The notes beneath the pieces are model-generated. The model had not been told where the DNA came from, did no database searches, and worked only from the letters and a program-made list of their open reading frames with translations. Of a stretch of DNA of 64,000 nucleotides, positions 59,405 through 64,000 are shown one piece after another (the stretch's first letter is position 1; every line of letters begins with the position of its first letter). Source of the stretch: Actinomadura graeca (lineage in GTDB: Bacteria > Actinomycetota > Actinomycetes > Streptosporangiales > Streptosporangiaceae). The DNA lies in the NCBI RefSeq assembly GCF_019175365.1, contig NZ_CP059572.1, positions 3,596,001 through 3,660,000 of the forward strand, read 5' to 3'. Position numbers and translations under genes: made by a program.

Positions 59405-60481
59405 TCACCCACCGTCGTCCGGACGCCGCATCCCCCGGATCCGGCTGCCCCGCGACCCGGTCACGCCGTGGGAGTGCTCGGAGTGCTCGGAGTGCTCGCC
59501 CGGCGGCTCATCGGCGGGCGGCCGGCCGGGGGGCTGCGTCGGTCCCGCCGGGTAGCTGTCCTGCGGCGGCCCCGGCGGGTCGTCAGGCGGGAGGACGGGT
59601 GGAGGGTCCGGCGGGAGGACGCCGCGCACCCGGCTGGACCTCGTCCCTCCGAAGGCCACGTCGGACCCGCCGATGATCCGGTTCACGACGTCGCGTTCGA
59701 CGTCCACGTGGTCGAACGGCTCGCGGTCCACGCCACCGCGGGCGAGCAGCTTGTCCAGGGTCCGGGTCAGCTCGACGCGCTCGTCGGCCTCGGCCCGCGC
59801 GATCCACTCCAGGGCCGCGCGGGCCCCCTCCGCCTCGACGATCTCGGCGAGCAGTCCTTCGGCGCCTTCGCGCCGCATCATCTCCAGGTGCCGGTCGCGG
59901 CGCATCGCGTTCAGCCGCGTCTCCCTGCGGACGTCGCGGAACTCCCGCGCCGCCTTGCGGACCTCGTCATCGTCGAGCAGCAGCTCGACCGAGGGGCCGC
60001 GCAACCGGAGCGCGGAATCGCCGGCGAAGGGCCCGAGGGCCCGGTTGAGCGACTCCTCGGCCTCGTGGAACTCGGCGATGTCGAAGCGCCTGGCGACCGG
60101 CCGCAGCATCTGCTTGACCGGCTCGTACAGGGTCGCGCCGACGTCGCGGATCCCCCGCGCCACGATGACGGCGGGCTCGCCGACCCGGCAGCCGACCATG
60201 ACCCGCGCGCGGAACACGAAGCCGGGATCGCGGCTCACGAGCGGCAGCTCGAACGCCAGCCGGTGCTCGGCCAGGTCCACCAGGCAGCTGTACTGGTGCA
60301 CCCCGTAGCGGGGATCGGGGACCGGTTCGCCATGCCGGACGGTGATCGGATGCCCTTCGCGCGGCACCAGCACCAGGGCCGTCCCCGGGACCGGGGCCCG
60401 CAACGGGCTGAGGAGCCTGAACACGGGGATCGGCTTCTGCTCCAGGATGGGGTCGTACGTGCCGTAGTTCCAGCGATCCAT
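59405..60481 (-). CDS. Uncharacterised protein, possible SPFH/band-7-like domain
   Basis: 358 aa from ATG 60481 with AAGGAA upstream. Residues ~30-230 contain LVLVPREGHPITVRHGEPVP, VSRDPGFVFRARVMVGCRVG, VIVARGIRDVGATLYEPVKQ and MLRPVARRFDIAEFHEAEES, a pattern like SPFH domains without the usual membrane hairpin. A helical, charged region follows, then a Pro/Gly-rich tail with HSEHSEHSH. A scaffold role for the triad is possible; the SPFH reading is inference. It lies 6 bp before the phosphatase gene. Confidence 0.6.
   Translation of the reverse strand: MDRWNYGTYDPILEQKPIPVFRLLSPLRAPVPGTALVLVPREGHPITVRHGEPVPDPRYGVHQYSCLVDLAEHRLAFELPLVSRDPGFVFRARVMVGCRVGEPAVIVARGIRDVGATLYEPVKQMLRPVARRFDIAEFHEAEESLNRALGPFAGDSALRLRGPSVELLLDDDEVRKAAREFRDVRRETRLNAMRRDRHLEMMRREGAEGLLAEIVEAEGARAALEWIARAEADERVELTRTLDKLLARGGVDREPFDHVDVERDVVNRIIGGSDVAFGGTRSSRVRGVLPPDPPPVLPPDDPPGPPQDSYPAGPTQPPGRPPADEPPGEHSEHSEHSHGVTGSRGSRIRGMRRPDDGG
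59474..59503 (-). repeat. 9-bp tandem repeat encoding HSE in the Pro-rich tail
   Basis: GGAGTGCTC is repeated three times in tandem and encodes HSE-HSE-HS on the minus strand near the C-terminus of the 358-aa protein. It is in frame, so expansion would not disrupt the gene. Confidence 0.7.
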
Positions 60482-60525
60482 GCCGTAGTTCCTTGTTATC
60501 CGGGGGTCGGTTGCCGGTGGATCAG

Positions 60526-62925
60526 TCAGGCGCGGGGGGAACGCGTCGTCGAGGACGCGTACGGATCGCTTCCCCTCGGGCGCGGAAGAGCGCGGCGCAG
60601 GACGGCCGCGGGACGGCAGGGACGCTCCTCGTCGGCCGCCCAGGTGCTGAAGTACCAGTCGAGCCGCCGGCGATGCCGGTCGCTGCGCGCCGCCACCCCC
60701 ACGACCATCGCGCGGACCGCCTCCAGCGTGGCCGGATCGTTGTCCGCCTGCTCGGTCAGGAAGTCGCGCAACGCCTCCAGCGCGTGCTCCTGGGCGGGCT
60801 TGCGGGCCAGCGCCCGCGCCCACAGCTCCTCCATCTGGCGCCGGTGCCGCCCGTTGTCGGCGACCACCAGCGGGGCCCCGGCGCTCCCGCCGGGGACGTG
60901 GCTCCACGGCACGGGCGACAGGGCGACGAACACGAACACCGACAGCGCCTGCGCCACCAGCGCCGAATCGTCCTGGGGGCGGGACCACTCCAGCAGGGCG
61001 CCCAGCACCTCGGTCTCGCGGCCCTGCTCGACCAGCCGGAGCACGCTCGTGCTGACGGCGACCAGGCCGCTCCACTGCTCGTCGTCGAGCACGTCGCCGA
61101 GCAGCACCAGGGCACGTTCCGGCTGCCAGTTCCCGAGCGGCCCGCCCACCGCTCCCGCGGCGGTGCGCCGGAGCCGGTTCTGGAACGGGGTCCCTCCCTC
61201 GGCCGCCCAGGACTCCAGCAGCCGCCACACGGGCTCGGTCAGCTCGCGCTCGCTCGCGGCGAGCCCGAGCGCCGCCGCCGCGGTCTCCCGCTGCGTCCGG
61301 GACTCGTCCCCCGCCCAGGAGCGCAGGAACCGGTGCAGCGCGTAGTCGAGGTCGCCGCGCGCGAGCAGCCCGACGGTGACGGCGGCGCGGCCCCGGACCT
61401 CGATGTCGCGGTGGTCGACCAGCCGGCGCAGCCACCGCAGGAGGACCGGCCGGCAGCCGTCCAGATGGTGCCACGCGTACGTCAGGACGGCGGGCTGGAG
61501 CAGGTCGTCGGTGAACCGGACGCGCGCCGGCTCCCACCGGGCCGCCGCGCCGTTCCCGGCCCGCTCGTCCGACAGCTCGATCCAGGGGTGGTCGGTGCCG
61601 AGCCGCTCCCGGAACCGCAGGTCGGGCGGATCGGCGGCGGTGGGATCGAGGAGGCGGTAGAGCTCCACCGCCGCGTCCGAGACCGTCAGATAGCCCGCGC
61701 CCTCCAGCGCGGCGGTGGCCAGGGTGAAGCAGGTCGTCTCGGGGGCGCGGTGCCGGCCGAACCACGCGTGCACCTGCGTGGTCGGATCGCTGAGGCTCTG
61801 GACGGCCGAGGCCGGGTCGTCGTGCTCGCCGAGCGCGGCGGCGAGGCGGACCGCCATGCGGGGACCGGGCTGGCGGGCCATCAGGTCCAGGGCACCCGCC
61901 TCGGCCAGGGACCGGCGCAGGTCGTCCAGCGCCCCCGGCCCCGGGTCGGGGCCGAACAGCCGCCGGGCGATGACCGCGGCGGGATCGACCTCGCCGAGGG
62001 AGGTCACGACGTGACGGGAGTGGGCGGCGGCCTCCATCAGCGCGCCGCGCGGCGCGCCCGTCAGGACGACCATGAACCCTTCGGCGGCGCGGACCCTCCG
62101 CGCCGTCATGTCGATCCACCCCTCGTCGAGGCCGGACGACACCACCAGGTCGCGGCCCTTCGCCGGGCCGTCGAGATCGACGATGTAGCCCGCGCGGGTG
62201 ACCGCCGGGGTCCAGTCGCCCATGACGACGGCGGCGGGATCGGTGAGGTGATAGCACGCGCCGGCGTCGGCGGCGGCATCGGCGGCGTGGCCGGCCGCGG
62301 CCAGCGCGTCGGTCAGCAGGTTGACGGCGGCGGCGTCGCGGCCCGTCCCGACCGGGACGGCCAGGACGAGCAGGTGGTGCTCGCCGAGCAGGCCCAGCGC
62401 GTCGGTGTAACCGGGTGGCCGGACGTAGAAGTCGCGATGGGCGCTGAGGGTGGCGCCGTCGAGCGGCACGGTGTCCCGCGCGACGGTCCCTCCCCCGGCC
62501 CGGGCGCCGCCGACGCCGAGGTCACCGCCGACCTTCACCTCGTCGCCGAACATCGTGAGCGTCCCGATGTGCACGTCCCCGCTGCGGCGCTCCCGGAGCA
62601 TCCGGCCCCAGGCGCCCTCCAGGATCGCCGCGAACCGCTCGGTCTCGGCGCGGGTGAGCGAGTCCTCCGAGCCGCGTAACCCCCGCAGGGCCTCGGCGGC
62701 GGGATCGGGACGGGCGGCGTCCTTGTCGGCTCCCTCCCCGTCCCGGCCCTCCCGTTCTTTGCCCTCGCGTTCCTTGCCCGCCCGATCCTGGGCCTCCGGT
62801 CCACCGGGGCCCGCGCCGGGGGCCGCGGGCCCGTGCTCCCGATCCGGCGCGTGACGGCCGTCCGCGTGGCGGTGCCCGGCGCCGTCCGCGCCGCCCGCGG
62901 CGCGGGCGGCAGGGTCGTCTGTCAT
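60526..62925 (-). CDS. Large uncharacterised protein of the TerY-P-like operon
   Basis: 799 aa from ATG 62925 with AAGGA upstream. Residues 1-75 are low-complexity and charged (GKEREGKEREGRDGEGADKD). Near residue 120 there is GDVHIGTLTMFGDEVKVGGD, similar in style to the C-terminal motif of the next upstream protein. The central ~200-330 resembles a P-loop-like alpha/beta domain but has no clear Walker A. The C-terminal half is helical, with Trp-rich repeats (LLRWLRRLVDHRDIEVRGRA) suggesting an ARM/HEAT-like scaffold. No enzyme motif is identified. Position between a regulator and the triad suggests a signal or effector role. Confidence 0.7.
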   Translation of the reverse strand: MTDDPAARAAGGADGAGHRHADGRHAPDREHGPAAPGAGPGGPEAQDRAGKEREGKEREGRDGEGADKDAARPDPAAEALRGLRGSEDSLTRAETERFAAILEGAWGRMLRERRSGDVHIGTLTMFGDEVKVGGDLGVGGARAGGGTVARDTVPLDGATLSAHRDFYVRPPGYTDALGLLGEHHLLVLAVPVGTGRDAAAVNLLTDALAAAGHAADAAADAGACYHLTDPAAVVMGDWTPAVTRAGYIVDLDGPAKGRDLVVSSGLDEGWIDMTARRVRAAEGFMVVLTGAPRGALMEAAAHSRHVVTSLGEVDPAAVIARRLFGPDPGPGALDDLRRSLAEAGALDLMARQPGPRMAVRLAAALGEHDDPASAVQSLSDPTTQVHAWFGRHRAPETTCFTLATAALEGAGYLTVSDAAVELYRLLDPTAADPPDLRFRERLGTDHPWIELSDERAGNGAAARWEPARVRFTDDLLQPAVLTYAWHHLDGCRPVLLRWLRRLVDHRDIEVRGRAAVTVGLLARGDLDYALHRFLRSWAGDESRTQRETAAAALGLAASERELTEPVWRLLESWAAEGGTPFQNRLRRTAAGAVGGPLGNWQPERALVLLGDVLDDEQWSGLVAVSTSVLRLVEQGRETEVLGALLEWSRPQDDSALVAQALSVFVFVALSPVPWSHVPGGSAGAPLVVADNGRHRRQMEELWARALARKPAQEHALEALRDFLTEQADNDPATLEAVRAMVVGVAARSDRHRRRLDWYFSTWAADEERPCRPAAVLRRALPRPRGSDPYASSTTRSPRA

Positions 62926-62958
62926 CGTGTCTGTCCTTCGTGGGGGGACGCCGACGGA

Positions 62959-64000
62959 TCAGTGGATGTTGAAGTCGCCCGAGACCTGGACGGCCTTGTT
63001 GAAGACGGTGGACTTGCCGATCGTCGTCGCGTTGATCGACCAGGTGTCCCCGTCCGCCGGGCCGGGGGGCGGGCCGGTGAGGCGGCGCACGTCCTCGGCG
63101 AACGACCGGTCGCGCAGCAGCGCGCGGAGGAGGACCTCGGTGAGCGCCGCCACCGCGGCGGTGTTGCCCGGCTCCCTGCCGACCCAGGCCAGCGCGCCCT
63201 CGCCCGCGGTGTCGTTCTCGAAATGCGACCGGAGCCGCCCGACCAGGACGTCGCCGCCCGGCCCCTCCTCGCCCTCGGGCGTCCCGGATCCGGCCGGGGC
63301 CCGTCTGCTCGTCTCGGCGACAAGGCATGCCGCCCTGCCCGCCAGGTCGCGCAGGTCCCCCCGGCGGTCGTCGTGGTCGGCCTCGTCCGGCATGTCTGCT
63401 CCTGGAGATATCGACAGCGGTTCGTGTGGTCGGCGCGGGATGAGCGCCGGGTCCTTCTTGAGCACGCGCGGCCGCAGACGTTCGAGCCTCGCACCGAGGC
63501 CGGCGCCCACTTCCTTCTCCAGGCGCCTGTGCGTCTGCTCGATGACGTCGCGCGCCTCGTCCCACCGCCCGGCCTGGACGCAGGCGAGCACGAGCAGTTC
63601 CGCGACGCGCTCGTCCGGCCGTCCCGCACCGAGCAGGAGGGTGAGTTCGGAGATCAGCCGCTGCTCACGGCCCCCCAGCCGCAGCTCGGCGGCCGCGCAT
63701 TCGGTGAACGCGGCCGCGCGCCTGTCCCGGAGCGCCGCGCGCTGGGAGTCGGCCCAGGTCCCGGGGAGCCCGGCCAGGGCTTCGACGCCCCAGGGGTCGG
63801 ACGCGTCGGCCCGCCATTCCGCCAGCGCGCCGCGGAAGAGCGGGACGGCACGCGCGTCGTCCCGCCCGGCGAAGGTGCGCGCTTCGGTCACGCCGTCGTC
63901 GAACCTGTGGACGTCCACCCGGGACCGGTGCACGACCGCGCGGTAGCCGCCGTCGAACCGCGGGAGCAGCGCCTGGCCCGAGCCCGGGACACCGTTCTCG
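62959..64000 (-). CDS. BTAD-containing protein with C-terminal extension, partial at window end
   Basis: The reading frame is open through 64000, so the N-terminus is missing. The visible part starts GSGQALLPRFDGGYRAVVHR and contains a bacterial transcriptional activator domain (VDVHRFDDGVTEARTFAGRD, ALAEWRADASDPWGVEALAG, LLVLACVQAGRWDEARDVIE, QTHRRLEKEVGAGLGARLER). SARP-type regulators have this domain after a winged helix. Unusually, the frame continues with ~145 more residues ending TVFNKAVQVSGDFNIH. An ATG at 63393 inside the frame has CCAGGAGCAGAC directly upstream, so a shorter second product (MPDEADHDDRRGDLRDLAGR) is possible. Confidence 0.75.
   Translation of the reverse strand, partial: ENGVPGSGQALLPRFDGGYRAVVHRSRVDVHRFDDGVTEARTFAGRDDARAVPLFRGALAEWRADASDPWGVEALAGLPGTWADSQRAALRDRRAAAFTECAAAELRLGGREQRLISELTLLLGAGRPDERVAELLVLACVQAGRWDEARDVIEQTHRRLEKEVGAGLGARLERLRPRVLKKDPALIPRRPHEPLSISPGADMPDEADHDDRRGDLRDLAGRAACLVAETSRRAPAGSGTPEGEEGPGGDVLVGRLRSHFENDTAGEGALAWVGREPGNTAAVAALTEVLLRALLRDRSFAEDVRRLTGPPPGPADGDTWSINATTIGKSTVFNKAVQVSGDFNIH

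Noticed and set aside
60482..62257. Upstream part of a 950-aa minus-strand frame ending at 59405
   Set aside because: It only extends the 358-aa gene through an out-of-frame reading of the 799-aa gene. ATG 60481 with AAGGAA is the credible start.

Overview
This 64 kb window is chromosomal DNA of a high-GC Gram-positive actinomycete. GC-rich third codon positions, many GTG starts, ATGA/GTGA stop-start overlaps, a kdpFABC operon preceded by an extra small membrane ORF, and several actinomycete-specific families (three-helix-bundle protein, XRE-TPR regulators, TerY-P triad, sulfur-type leader peptide) support this. An Actinomadura-like member of the Streptosporangiales is my guess, but the genus cannot be proved from the sequence. 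I see no rRNA, tRNA, CRISPR array, IS element or phage genes.

Layout. (1) 108-5311 (+): CODH-type molybdenum hydroxylase genes coxS-coxL-coxM, then a coxG-like gene whose product has a Lys/Glu/Pro-rich tail and a terminal membrane anchor. A 24-bp tandem repeat starts at the coxG stop codon. (2) 5603-15477: a DUF6236-like gene, a receptor Ser/Thr kinase, unknown proteins, an ECF-like sigma factor overlapping a Sel1/TPR protein, a membrane-anchored pentapeptide-repeat protein, and a luciferase-domain/three-helix-bundle pair. (3) 15591-20527 (-): K+-transporting ATPase operon (small ORF, kdpF, kdpA, kdpB, kdpC). (4) 21315-23965 (+): PepSY lipoprotein, response regulator and histidine kinase. (5) 24111-26922 (+): two XRE/TPR-type paralogues, one lacking the HTH, plus a decayed third copy with an internal deletion. 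(6) 26974-27531 (-): a CYTH protein. (7) 27809-31587 (-): a tightly coupled operon of a nine-cysteine protein, a DUF692/MNIO oxidative enzyme, a DUF2063 partner and a ferritin-like protein. This is a candidate peptide- or protein-modification system.

(8) 32027-50161 (+) is the largest functional unit, an organosulfur-scavenging locus. It starts with a sulfur-regulon leader peptide, then SsuC and SsuB, two duplicated flavoprotein/8Fe-ferredoxin pairs around an SsuA-type lipoprotein, SfnG, a DszC-like protein, SfnB, SsuD, a flavin reductase, a GNAT, SsuE-like FMN reductase and four more luciferase-like monooxygenases. The logic is uptake of sulfonates or sulfones, reduction of flavin, and oxygenolytic release of sulfite. 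The twin AprA/AprB-like pairs have no obvious role in that textbook pathway.

(9) 50074-55640: secreted serine hydrolases and peptidases, an ArsR/SRPBCC pair and a small membrane protein. (10) 55668-64000 (-): a TerY-P-like operon (BTAD-containing protein running off the window, two large uncharacterised proteins, PP2C-like phosphatase, kinase with DFD in place of DFG, vWA protein, small ORF, zinc-ribbon membrane protein).

The most promising under-described systems are the MNIO/Cys-rich/ferritin-like operon, the duplicated flavoprotein-ferredoxin modules in the sulfur locus, and the TerY-P-like operon with its BTAD fusion. All functions are inferred from reading motifs; no database search was run.
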